DNA from: Pseudomonadota bacterium
GTDB taxonomy: Bacteria; Pseudomonadota; Alphaproteobacteria; Acetobacterales; Acetobacteraceae
Direction: 5' to 3'
NCBI GenBank assembly: GCA_021841985.1
Contig: JAKCCP010000256.1
Location: forward strand, 1-8,761
DNA: 8,761 nucleotides
The position numbers and the translations under genes are program-made. The notes under the pieces were generated by a model. That model had not been told where the DNA came from and did no database searches. It saw only the letters and a list, made by a program, of their open reading frames with translations. This document shows, in pieces, positions 1-6,856 of this stretch; position 1 is the stretch's first letter; the number at the start of each line of letters is the position of its first letter.

Positions 1-1823
1 CGACGCTGGCCAACGCCTATCGTTTCCTTCGCCGTACCGAACATCGCCTGCAAATGGTCTCCGATCGCCAGACCCACAGCCTGCCGATGCACGGCCCTGA
101 ACTCGGGCGTTTTGCCATTTTCATGGGTTTCGCCGATGTGCGGGCATTCCTCGCCACTCTGGCGCGCCATCTCGATGCTGTGGCGCGCCAATATGCGGCA
201 TTTTTTGAGACTGTGCCGGAGACCGCGCCGAGCGCGACGGGGTTTGATTTCCGCGGCCCCGAGACCCCGGCGCGCACGCTTGAGGCCCTCGCGGCCCTCG
301 GCTTCTCTCATCCGGAGACGATTGCCGAGACCATCCGTGCATGGCAGGCCGGGCGCATCCGGGCGCTGCGCTCGGAGCGGGCGCGCGAAATGCTCGCCGA
401 AATCCAGCCGCTTCTGCTCGCCGCCTTGGCCCGGCAATTGGACCCCGACGCCGCCTTCGCCCGCTTCGCCGCGTTTCTCGAACGCCTGCCCGCCGGCGTG
501 CAGATTTTCGCGCTTTTTCAGCGCAACCCGCAGTTGATCGCGCGCATCGCCGCGATCCTCGGCGCCGCGCCGGCGCTGGCTGATTATCTGGCCAACGCGC
601 CGGCCGCGATCGAAGGGCTTCTGGAGCTGCCGGAACCCGTGCCACCGCGCCGTCTCCTCGCCGAGCGGTTGCACGATGCCGCCGACCTCGAAGACGCGAT
701 CGCCATCACCCGGCGGCTGGTGCGCGAGGAAAATTTCCGCCTCGCGACCGCGCTGATGGAGGGGCGCATGGACGTCGATCGCGCCGGGCGGGAGCGGAGC
801 GCGCTGGCGGATGCCGCCCTCGCTGCCCTGCTGGCGCGCGTGCTCGCCGATCACGCGCGGCGCTTCGGCTTGGTGCCAGGCGGGTCGCTCGCTGTCGTGC
901 TGCTCGGCAAGGCGGGCTCGCGCGAGATGATGACCGGCTCCGATCTCGATCTCATGCTGATCTACGATTATCCGGCGGGGATCGAGGAAAGCGTGGTGCC
1001 GCGAGGGGGCACGGCGCGACGCCTGCCGGCCAGCCAGTGGTTTCTGCGCGCCGCGCATGGCTTCGTCGCCGCGCTCATCGCCCCCGGCGTCGATGGCCCG
1101 CTCTATGCTGTGGATATGCGGCTCCGGCCCTCCGGCAATAAAGGGCCGGTCGCGGTCTCGCTCGCCGCCTTCATCCGCTATCACGCGGCGGATGCCTGGA
1201 CCTGGGAGCGCATGGCCCTGACCCGGGCCCGCGTTGTCGCTGGCCCGGCGCGGCTGGCGCGGCGGGTGCGGGCGGCACTGGCCGGGGCGCTGGCGACGGC
1301 CGGCCCGCCCGCGCGTATCCGCGCCGATGCCGCCGCCATGCGCGCCCGTCTTCGCGAAGCCCATCCGGCGGAGGGCCCATGGGACGTGAAGTACCGCGAG
1401 GGCGGACTGATCGAGGTCGAGTTCATCGCCCAGACGCTGCAACTGATGCACGCCGCGACCCATCCCGCGATCGCGCATCCGACGACGCGCATCGCGCTTT
1501 CCCGACTTGCCGCCTGCGGCCTGCTGGCGCCGCCGGAAGCCGCGCGGTTGATCGCCGCCGATCGATTGTTCCGCACCGTGCAGGAATTACTCCGCATCAT
1601 GCTGGGGCCGCGGCGCGTGGCGAGCCTGCCCGGCCCGCTCGCCGAGGTGCTGCTCCGCGCCATGCGCCCCCTGGTGCCGCCCGCGCGGCGCCAGGCGCTT
1701 GATATCGCCGGGCTTCAGGCCATGTTGGAGGCGACGGCTGCGAGCGTTGGTGCGCTGTTCGTATGTCACGTCGGCCGGCCCGATCCGGCCATGCGCAGGG
1801 AGGATCAGGATGAGCCTAAATGA
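1..1823 (+). CDS. glnE: Bifunctional glutamine synthetase adenylyltransferase / adenylyl-removing enzyme, 5'-truncated by the window edge
   Basis: GlnE adds AMP to glutamine synthetase when nitrogen is plentiful and removes it when nitrogen is scarce, in the cytoplasm under control of PII proteins (family knowledge). The frame is open from the first complete codon at position 3, giving 606 residues. Full-length relatives are usually about 950-1000 residues, so roughly 370 N-terminal residues (most of the adenylyl-removing nucleotidyltransferase domain) lie upstream. The visible part opens with the conserved FLRRTEHRLQ...DRQTHSLP segment that follows that first domain. The second, adenylylating domain is complete: the G-S ... 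D-L-D nucleotidyltransferase motif is at 915-950 (GSREMMTGSDLDL), the VDMRLRPSGNKG segment near 1110-1145, and the KYREGGLIEVEFIAQ motif at 1389-1433. The last 14 nt overlap bcp, suggesting co-transcription and translational coupling. No disruption is visible. Confidence 0.96.
   Translation, partial: TLANAYRFLRRTEHRLQMVSDRQTHSLPMHGPELGRFAIFMGFADVRAFLATLARHLDAVARQYAAFFETVPETAPSATGFDFRGPETPARTLEALAALGFSHPETIAETIRAWQAGRIRALRSERAREMLAEIQPLLLAALARQLDPDAAFARFAAFLERLPAGVQIFALFQRNPQLIARIAAILGAAPALADYLANAPAAIEGLLELPEPVPPRRLLAERLHDAADLEDAIAITRRLVREENFRLATALMEGRMDVDRAGRERSALADAALAALLARVLADHARRFGLVPGGSLAVVLLGKAGSREMMTGSDLDLMLIYDYPAGIEESVVPRGGTARRLPASQWFLRAAHGFVAALIAPGVDGPLYAVDMRLRPSGNKGPVAVSLAAFIRYHAADAWTWERMALTRARVVAGPARLARRVRAALAGALATAGPPARIRADAAAMRARLREAHPAEGPWDVKYREGGLIEVEFIAQTLQLMHAATHPAIAHPTTRIALSRLAACGLLAPPEAARLIAADRLFRTVQELLRIMLGPRRVASLPGPLAEVLLRAMRPLVPPARRQALDIAGLQAMLEATAASVGALFVCHVGRPDPAMRREDQDEPK
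1797..1804 (+). promoter_or_regulatory. Shine-Dalgarno sequence that sets the bcp start
   Basis: AGGGAGGA lies inside the end of glnE, 5 nt before the ATG at 1810. The bcp frame is open upstream of this ATG (to at least 1699), but only this start has a strong ribosome site, and it gives the N-terminus expected of peroxiredoxins (short, then G-D-Q-A-P-D-F). The site therefore fixes the start. Confidence 0.75.
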
Positions 1824-2268
1824 GGGAGACCAGGCGCCAGACTTCAAGATGGCGGCGAGCGGAGGGCGCGAGGTCAGTCTTGCGGCCCTGAGGGGCAAGC
1901 CCTTCGTGCTCTACTTCTATCCCAAGGCCGATACGCCGGGCTGTACCAAAGAGGCGTGCGGTTTTCAGGAGGCGCTCGGCGGGGGCGCTATCACGGTGAT
2001 CGGCGTCTCGCGCGATCCGATGAAGGCGATCGAGAAATTCGCCGAAAAATACCGGCTTGCCTTCCCGTTGGCGAGCGATGAGAGCGGCAAGGTGAGTGAG
2101 GCCTATGGTACCTGGGTGGAAAAATCCATGTATGGGCGGAAATACTTGGGGATGGAGCGCGCGACCTTCCTCATCGACGGCGCTGGGCGGGTCGCCCGGG
2201 TCTGGCGCAATGTCAAGGTGCCCGGCCACGTCGCGCAGGTGATGGCGGCGGTGCGGGAACTCGGCTAG
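1810..2268 (+). CDS. bcp: Thioredoxin-dependent peroxiredoxin, Bcp/PrxQ type
   Basis: Cytosolic thiol peroxidase that reduces hydrogen peroxide and organic hydroperoxides and is recycled by thioredoxin (family knowledge). The 152-residue product matches the usual Bcp length. It opens with the AhpC/TSA-fold signature G-D-Q-A-P-D-F. The active site YPKADTPGCTKEAC carries the peroxidatic cysteine at residue 45 and a second cysteine at residue 50, the five-residue spacing typical of atypical 2-Cys PrxQ/Bcp enzymes that form an intramolecular disulfide. The later E-R-A-T-F-L-I-D segment holds the conserved arginine region. The start at 1810 is chosen from the AGGGAGGA at 1797-1804. The gene overlaps the 3' end of glnE by 14 nt, so it is probably read from the glnE transcript. 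The gap to secB is 96 nt. Confidence 0.96.
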   Translation: MSLNEGDQAPDFKMAASGGREVSLAALRGKPFVLYFYPKADTPGCTKEACGFQEALGGGAITVIGVSRDPMKAIEKFAEKYRLAFPLASDESGKVSEAYGTWVEKSMYGRKYLGMERATFLIDGAGRVARVWRNVKVPGHVAQVMAAVRELG

Positions 2269-2291
2269 CCCTCCGGGGGGGATCGTGCTAG

Positions 2292-2356
2292 CCGTGCGCC
2301 ACCCCAGCGCCATCCCTGGCCAGGTCTCCCTGGCCGGAGCCAGCCCCAACGCACGG
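2292..2356 (+). promoter_or_regulatory. Nested stem-loop in the secB leader, touching its ribosome site
   Basis: Two inverted repeats are visible between bcp and secB. The inner one, GGCCAGG-TCTC-CCTGGCC (2318-2335), is a perfect 7-bp stem with a 4-nt loop, extended by a T-G and a C-G pair to 2316-2337. The outer one pairs CCGTGCG (2292-2298) with CGCACGG (2350-2356). The outer right arm takes in G2355 and G2356, the first two bases of the secB Shine-Dalgarno (GGAG, 2355-2358, 6 nt from the ATG). No T-run follows, so this is not a standard intrinsic terminator. A role in secB translation or in mRNA processing between bcp and secB is inference. Confidence 0.4.
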
Positions 2357-2364
2357 AGAAGACG

Positions 2365-2892
2365 ATGTCCGAGAGCACGCCCATCACGCCGCCACCGAGC
2401 GCGCCGCCGATCGCCGTCAACACGCAATACGTCAAGGATCTCTCCTTCGAGGTGCCGGGGGCGCCGCAGATTTTTTCCACGCTGCGCAGCCAGCCGCAGA
2501 TCAATCTCGGCCTCGACGTGAAGGTGCAGAAACTGCCCTCAAGCGACCAGCAGGTTTTCGAGGTGACGCTGCATCTCCGCGCCGAGGCGTTCGATCGCGA
2601 GGCGCAAGCGGCCAATGACGGTGATACGGCGAAGAAGGGCCCGGTGTTCATCGCCGAACTTGCCTATGCCGGCATTTTTACCCTGACCAACGTGCCGGAA
2701 AATGCCCTGGAGCCGGTGCTGCTGGTGGAATGCCCGCGGCTTTTGTTCCCGTTTGCCCGTAATATCCTCGCCGACACCACGCGCGAGGGCGGATTTCCCC
2801 CCGTGCTGCTACAACCGATCGACTTCGTCGGCCTCTGGCAGTCTCGCCGCAACCAAGCCCTGGCGGCGCAGGCCCAGGCTGGCAACGCCTGA
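2365..2892 (+). CDS. secB: Protein-export chaperone SecB
   Basis: SecB is a cytosolic tetrameric chaperone that keeps preproteins unfolded and hands them to SecA for export through SecYEG (family knowledge). The 175-residue product carries the family signatures in order: a proline-rich N-terminus of about 20 residues, YVKDLSFEVPGAPQIF (about residues 23-38), a FEVTLHLRAEAF strand region, then FIAELAYAGIFTLTNVPE, LLVECPRLLFPFARNI and the GGFPPVLLQPIDF signature near the C-terminus. It is somewhat longer than the E. coli protein (155 residues) because of extra residues at both ends, which is common in alphaproteobacteria. The ATG at 2365 has GGAG at 2355-2358. It is the last rightward gene before a convergent gap. 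It may be read from the glnE-bcp transcript or from its own start; no clear promoter was seen. Confidence 0.97.
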   Translation: MSESTPITPPPSAPPIAVNTQYVKDLSFEVPGAPQIFSTLRSQPQINLGLDVKVQKLPSSDQQVFEVTLHLRAEAFDREAQAANDGDTAKKGPVFIAELAYAGIFTLTNVPENALEPVLLVECPRLLFPFARNILADTTREGGFPPVLLQPIDFVGLWQSRRNQALAAQAQAGNA

Positions 2893-2896
2893 GAGT

Positions 2897-2967
2897 TTGA
2901 AAGAGAATGCCCTCGCGTCCCGGGACTGATCGGGAAAAGCAATGCTTCGAGAGGGTATTCGTTTCAA
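2897..2967. repeat. Imperfect inverted repeat in the secB convergent gap (candidate transcript-end structure)
   Basis: The left arm TTGAAA (2897-2902) plus GAATGCCCTCGCG (2905-2917) pairs with the right arm CGAGAGGGTATTC (2948-2960) plus TTTCAA (2962-2967). In the 13-nt core I count 11 Watson-Crick pairs, one G-T pair and one mismatch; the outer 6 bp are perfect, with a GA/G internal loop between the blocks. The loop holds a smaller stem TCCCG (2918-2922)/CGGGA (2931-2935). The element starts 4 nt after the secB stop. No long T-run follows on either strand, so it is a weak candidate for a classical terminator. A 3'-end stabilising structure, a bidirectional terminator or a short palindromic repeat unit all remain possible. 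Confidence 0.5.
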
Positions 2968-3037
2968 GTTCGATTGATTTTCAGGCTCTGAGCGACCCTC
3001 GAGCCTCGATGCGCGGCTGCCCGTTGCCGGCGGCGGG

Positions 3038-4021
3038 TCACCACACCATCTGCTTGGGCGGCCGTGCCTTGCTCCGCCCCTGGCGATCCGCCAGCCATTC
3101 CTTGACCGACATGAAACGCGGCGCGAGAAAACGGTAGGTGCGTTCGATCAGCGCCCAGCGCGCGCGGTCGTCGATCTCAATTGCACCCTCCCAAGCATCG
3201 AGGATTGGCTGCCAGCCACGCAAGCTGCGATAGAGCCAGTCGCGGTTGGTGCGGACGAAGCGTTGCTGCTCGGCATCGTTGCCGAGCGCCGCCAGAATAT
3301 CGACGCATTGCGCATCGAGCTGGGCAAAACATTCCCGGATCTGGCCGAGTGCCTTGCCAATCAGCCGGCTGACCTGGGCCAACGTCTCGCCATGGCTGGT
3401 ATCGCCGCGCCAACGCTGGCCGAGCGCCTGGATTTCACGCGCCACGCGCCGCACTGGCACCCAGAGTCGGGCCCGCAATGCCTCGACATAGGCAAGCTCC
3501 TGGCCGAGTGTCGCGATCGCCGCCACCACCGCGTCCGGCCCTTCAAGATCGAGTGCGCGCGCGGCGTCCGTGAAGGCCGCCTGGATGCGCTGGCGGAAAC
3601 CTGGATCTTCGGCCATGGCGAGCAGCACCTCGGGCTCGGCGTCGCTCTGCGCCTCGGCCACCCCGCCAAGCCAAGCGAGAAGGGCTAGGCGAATGCGGGC
3701 GAGCGCGATTTGGAGATGGATGTCCTCGGGTTCCCAACTCGCTTCACCGCTCAGGATCTCCGCCGGTAATGGGTCTCCCGGACGCAGGAATGTCACGAAA
3801 TCGAGAGCATCGGCGATGAGCGCCAGCATCCGGCCATCCGCTGTCTCGGGACCGAGGGAGAATTCGCGTTGTAGGGAGCGGAGTGGCAATGCCGCTTGCT
3901 TCTCGCCGAGTGCGACCAGCATCACTGGCTCGCCATCGGTCTCGGCACGCTGAAAAATCGGCGCACCGAAGCGGGTGAACACCGGATGGTGCAGAACGCA
4001 GGTCTCGGGTGGCACCTCCAT
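3038..4021 (-). CDS. Conserved-looking protein of unknown function, 327 residues
   Basis: I do not recognise this protein. The 327-codon frame has codon use like its neighbours and an ordinary protein composition. There is no signal peptide and no membrane segment. After a first 50 or so residues of mixed character (CVLHHPVFTRFGAPIFQRAE), the product looks largely alpha-helical, rich in Ala, Leu, Arg and Glu with scattered tryptophans, and ends RSKARPPKQMVW. No catalytic motif stands out. The ATG at 4021 is the first possible start, because an in-frame TAG lies at 4034-4036. There is no good Shine-Dalgarno upstream; the leader there is pyrimidine-rich. The gene follows secDF on the same strand after 146 nt and is convergent with secB. 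A link to export is possible only by position; the terminator-like hairpin upstream argues that it may be a separate unit. Confidence 0.75.
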   Translation of the reverse strand: MEVPPETCVLHHPVFTRFGAPIFQRAETDGEPVMLVALGEKQAALPLRSLQREFSLGPETADGRMLALIADALDFVTFLRPGDPLPAEILSGEASWEPEDIHLQIALARIRLALLAWLGGVAEAQSDAEPEVLLAMAEDPGFRQRIQAAFTDAARALDLEGPDAVVAAIATLGQELAYVEALRARLWVPVRRVAREIQALGQRWRGDTSHGETLAQVSRLIGKALGQIRECFAQLDAQCVDILAALGNDAEQQRFVRTNRDWLYRSLRGWQPILDAWEGAIEIDDRARWALIERTYRFLAPRFMSVKEWLADRQGRSKARPPKQMVW

Positions 4022-4126
4022 GGCCCGATTCTGCTACCGGAAGATGAAGAAGAGGCTAACGCTCGTTCCCGCTCAGCGGGTGGAAATCAATCATGCCCAG
4101 AAAAGAAACCGCTCTAAAAACATAGG

Positions 4127-4158
4127 CTCCCCCGTCGATTGCGGGGCGGAGGTTTTTT
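4127..4158 (+). terminator. Intrinsic terminator on the + strand, possibly bidirectional, between secF and the unknown gene
   Basis: CTCC-CCCG (4127-4134), a 7-nt loop (4135-4141), then CGGG (4142-4145), a GC bulge and GGAG (4148-4151) make an 8-bp G+C-rich stem, followed one base later by T6 (4153-4158). An A5 run at 4116-4120 lies on the other side. On the + strand this is a textbook intrinsic terminator, yet I can name no rightward gene upstream of it. Read on the minus strand it follows secF, but its T5 run is 6 nt past the stem, a poorer fit. It may terminate secDF, an antisense RNA, or both. Confidence 0.6.
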
Positions 4159-4167
4159 CCCAAACCC

Positions 4168-5139
4168 TCAGGCTCTTCCCTTGAGTTGGGCGGCCGTCGG
4201 TTTGGCAGGCCGCGGGGCATGCGCGTCCTTGCGCAGGCGGTGCTCGCCGAGGAACAGCAGGATGGGCGCGGCGATGAAAATCGAGGACGAGGTGCCGACG
4301 ACGATGCCGAACAGCATCGTCCAGGCAAAAGCCGAGAGCGCGCTGCCGCCGAACAGGGCCAGCGGCAGGCTCGCTAGAAACACCGTCATCGAGGTTCCGA
4401 GGGTGCGGTTGAGCGTCTCATTGATCGAGAGATCGATCAGCTCGCGGAGCGGCATGGTCTTGTATTTGCGGAGGTTCTCGCGCACCCGATCGTACACCAC
4501 CACCTTGTCGTTGGTGGAGTAGCCGAGAATGGTGAGGATCGCCGCGACCATTACGAGATCGAATTGCAAGCGCGTCACGGCGAGGAAGCCGATTGTCTTG
4601 GTGATGTCGAGCAGCAGCGTCACCACCGCGCCGATGGCAAACTCCCACTCGAAGCGGAACCAGATATAGGCGAGGATCATCAAGAGGCTGATACCGAGCG
4701 CCAGCATCCCATTGCGGAACAATTCGGCCGAAACACTGGCGCCCACGGCATCGACGCGCAGCACCTTGGTCCCTGGAATGGCCTGGCCAAGAGCGGCGCG
4801 CACGCGATCGGCCGCGCTCTGGGTCGCGGCCTCGCTCGGGGTCGCGTCGAGGCGGATCAGTACGTCGTCATCGGCGCCGAAGCGCTGCACCCCGGCGCCG
4901 GCGAGATGCTCGCCGGCCAGCGCCATGCGGATCCTGGTGAAATCCGCCGGCCCCGGTGTGCGTGCCTCGATGACGATGCCGCCTTTGAAATCGATGCCGA
5001 GATTGAGCCCGGGATAAAAGAACAGCACGACGGAGGCGCTGGAGAGCAGGGCCGAGACGATCAACCCCATGAAGCGCCCGCGCATGAAGGCGATGCGCGT
5101 GCCATCGGGAACCAGGCGGAGCATAGGGCGAAGGAGCAT
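4168..5139 (-). CDS. secF: Protein translocase subunit SecF
   Basis: SecF pairs with SecD in the inner membrane and uses the proton gradient to pull exported proteins through SecYEG (family knowledge). The 323-residue product has the expected plan: first membrane helix about residues 22-42, the periplasmic entry motif GLNLGIDFKGG (residues 44-54), a periplasmic domain to about 140 ending in VGASVSAELFRNG, then five further membrane helices. Conserved membrane segments are visible: TLLLDITKTIGF with Asp178, AILTILGYSTNDKVVVYDR (about 200-218) followed by VRENLRKYK, and SINETLNRTLGTSMTV. The frame extends upstream into secD, but the ATG at 5139 gives the normal N-terminus and lies 5 nt after the secD stop, so translation is probably coupled. 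There is no strong Shine-Dalgarno of its own. It is transcribed with secD. Confidence 0.97.
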   Translation of the reverse strand: MLLRPMLRLVPDGTRIAFMRGRFMGLIVSALLSSASVVLFFYPGLNLGIDFKGGIVIEARTPGPADFTRIRMALAGEHLAGAGVQRFGADDDVLIRLDATPSEAATQSAADRVRAALGQAIPGTKVLRVDAVGASVSAELFRNGMLALGISLLMILAYIWFRFEWEFAIGAVVTLLLDITKTIGFLAVTRLQFDLVMVAAILTILGYSTNDKVVVYDRVRENLRKYKTMPLRELIDLSINETLNRTLGTSMTVFLASLPLALFGGSALSAFAWTMLFGIVVGTSSSIFIAAPILLFLGEHRLRKDAHAPRPAKPTAAQLKGRA

Positions 5140-5144
5140 GGCGT

Positions 5145-6713
5145 TTACACCGGAAGAGCTGCGGGACGGAGGGCTGCATACCACCGCACCATGATCAGCC
5201 GCGCGAGCAAGGTCGCGGTAAAGAGGGTGGTGACAATGCCCACCGTGATGGTTACGGCAAAGCCGCGCACCGGCCCCGAGCCGAAGACGAACAGCATGAC
5301 ATGGGCCAGAAGCGCCGTCACGTTGCTGTCGAGAATCGTGCCATAGGCGCGCGAAAACCCGGCTTCCATCGCGCCGAGGGGGGTGCGGCCGTTCTTGACC
5401 TCCTCGCGGATGCGCTCGTTGATCAGAATATTGGCATCGACCGCCATGCCGAGCGTGAGCAGGATGCCGGCCATGCCGGGTAGGGTCAGCGTTGCCTGCA
5501 GTGCCGAGAGCACCGCGAGCATGAGGACCAGATTGATCACCAGGGCAAGGTTCGCGATCCAGCCGAACAGGCCATAAAACACCGCCATGAAGGCAATCAC
5601 CAGGACGAAGCCGATGCCGAGCGCGATGGCCCCGGCGCGGATCGAATCGGCGCCCAGTTCCGGCCCGACACTCCGCTCCTCGATCACGTCAAGCGGCGCT
5701 GGCAGAGCGCCGGCGCGCAGCAAGAGGGCGAGGTCGGTCGCGGTGCGGGCGTCGAAACGGCCGCTGATCTGCCCGCTCCCGCCGGTGATCGGCTCACGGA
5801 TCACCGGCGCGCTGATCACCTTGTTGTCGAGCACGATGGCGAAGGGTTTTCCGACATTGGCCCGCGTGACATCGGCGAAGCGGCGCGCGCCGACCGAGTC
5901 GAAAGTGAAGTTCACCACCCATTCGCCGGTCTGGCTGTTCTGGCCGGCGCGGGCATCAGTGAGGTTCGCGCCGTCGACCTCGACATGCTTGCGCACCGGC
6001 AGCCGTGCCTCCTTTTGCCCCTCCATCGGCAAGAACTCGACCCCTGGCGGGGGCGCCCCGGCGGCCGGATTGGCCTCGGCGTCGAGCAGGTGAAAGGTCA
6101 TCTTGGCAGTCTGGCCGAGCAGCGCCTTGATCCGCTCGGGATCCGAGACGCCGGGCAGCTGCACGACGATGCGATTCTCCCCCTGCCGCGCGATTTGGGG
6201 ATCGGCGACGCCGGTCTCGTCGATGCGTCGGCGCACGATCTCGATCGACTGGGCGATCGCGGCGTTGGCGCGCGCGGTAAGCGCCACGGGGGAAAGCACG
6301 AGGGCGATGGTATCGTCGCTCGGGGCGCTGACGCTGACCTCCTCTGGGCTCTGGCTGTTGGCGATCGCCTCGCTTAGCACCTTCATGGCCGCCGCACGCT
6401 GCGCCGGATCACGCAAATGAAAGATGACGCGATTCTGCGCCGGGTCGGCGCTCAGGCGCTGATAGCCGATATCGGCCCCGAGCAGGGCATGCCGCGTGAT
6501 ATCGACGAGGCCATCGAGCCGCTCACGCAGCACCGTCGCCATATCGACCTGTAGCAGCAGGTAGCTGCCGCCCTGCAAGTCGAGCCCAAGATGCACCTGC
6601 CGCCAGGGCAGCCAGGGCGCCGGCGCGCGGGAGAGGTTGGGCAGGCAGAGGAGCGCCCCCACGACGCAGACCGCAAGGATGAGCGTGGTCTTGAGGCGGC
6701 TGAAGCTGAGCAT
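5145..6713 (-). CDS. secD: Protein translocase subunit SecD
   Basis: SecD is the larger partner of the proton-driven SecDF complex of the inner membrane (family knowledge). The 522-residue product shows a first membrane helix at about residues 10-26, the motif HLGLDLQGG (41-49), the large periplasmic P1 region to about 340 containing IVRRRIDETGVADPQI and FAIVLDNKVISAPVI, the signature LLRAGALPAPLDVIEERSVG (331-350) and PELGADSI, then five C-terminal membrane helices. The proton-path aspartate in GMAVDAN is Asp426. The open frame runs 46 codons further upstream, but that stretch is proline- and arginine-rich and unlike SecD. The ATG at 6713 gives the family N-terminus MLSFSRLK, with a distant GGGAG about 13 nt upstream. 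yajC, often found upstream of secD, is not in the window; a divergent dehydrogenase gene takes its place. Confidence 0.97.
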   Translation of the reverse strand: MLSFSRLKTTLILAVCVVGALLCLPNLSRAPAPWLPWRQVHLGLDLQGGSYLLLQVDMATVLRERLDGLVDITRHALLGADIGYQRLSADPAQNRVIFHLRDPAQRAAAMKVLSEAIANSQSPEEVSVSAPSDDTIALVLSPVALTARANAAIAQSIEIVRRRIDETGVADPQIARQGENRIVVQLPGVSDPERIKALLGQTAKMTFHLLDAEANPAAGAPPPGVEFLPMEGQKEARLPVRKHVEVDGANLTDARAGQNSQTGEWVVNFTFDSVGARRFADVTRANVGKPFAIVLDNKVISAPVIREPITGGSGQISGRFDARTATDLALLLRAGALPAPLDVIEERSVGPELGADSIRAGAIALGIGFVLVIAFMAVFYGLFGWIANLALVINLVLMLAVLSALQATLTLPGMAGILLTLGMAVDANILINERIREEVKNGRTPLGAMEAGFSRAYGTILDSNVTALLAHVMLFVFGSGPVRGFAVTITVGIVTTLFTATLLARLIMVRWYAALRPAALPV

Positions 6714-6749
6714 GGCCGGCGGTGGGCTCCCTGGTGGCAATGGCGGCGG

Positions 6750-6778
6750 AGAATGACGAGGCGAGGGAGGGATTGCAA
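6750..6778 (-). promoter_or_regulatory. secD: Weak candidate sigma-70 promoter for secDF
   Basis: On the minus strand TTGCAA (6778-6773) and CATTCT (6755-6750) are separated by 17 nt, matching 4 of 6 and 3 of 6 consensus bases. A start near 6743 would give a leader of about 30 nt. The match is poor and the region is GC-rich, so this is only a candidate. I saw no better one for either divergent gene. Confidence 0.2.
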
Positions 6779-6790
6779 CCCGCCGCCTCG
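6757..6790. repeat. Inverted repeat in the secD / dehydrogenase divergent region
   Basis: CGAGGCG (6757-6763) and CGCCTCG (6784-6790) are a perfect 7-bp inverted repeat; inside it GGG (6769-6771) faces CCC (6779-6781) around ATTGCAA. It overlaps the candidate secD -35 region. It could be an operator shared by the divergent genes or a chance palindrome in GC-rich DNA. Confidence 0.3.
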
Positions 6791-6856
6791 GCCTTCCCTC
6801 TTGGCCGCGCCGCGCCGGGGCGCTAGCTGAGCAAGAGAGCGGAAGGATCACGTGCC

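Noticed and set aside
1181..1663. Leftward open frame inside glnE
   Set aside because: GlnE motifs run through the same stretch on the + strand; the reverse frame has no recognisable content.
2313..2335. Direct repeat TCCCTGGCC twice, 14 nt apart, in the bcp-secB gap
   Set aside because: It is explained by the hairpin arms at 2318-2335 and has only two copies; not a repeat array.
4045..4184. Small rightward frame starting MKKRLTLVPAQ before the terminator
   Set aside because: It reads straight through the terminator hairpin and has GGAAG almost touching the ATG, with no proper spacing; not supported as a gene.
5140..5184. Upstream extension of secF into secD
   Set aside because: The extension does not resemble SecF, and the ATG at 5139, just after the secD stop, gives the family N-terminus.
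4564..5346. Long rightward open frame antisense to secD/secF
   Set aside because: It is a mirror of secDF coding in GC-rich DNA; its composition (His, Gly, Arg rich) matches no family and the opposite strand is clearly real.
6714..6851. 46-residue N-terminal extension of secD
   Set aside because: It is proline/arginine-rich, lacks similarity to SecD and would lie in the divergent promoter region.
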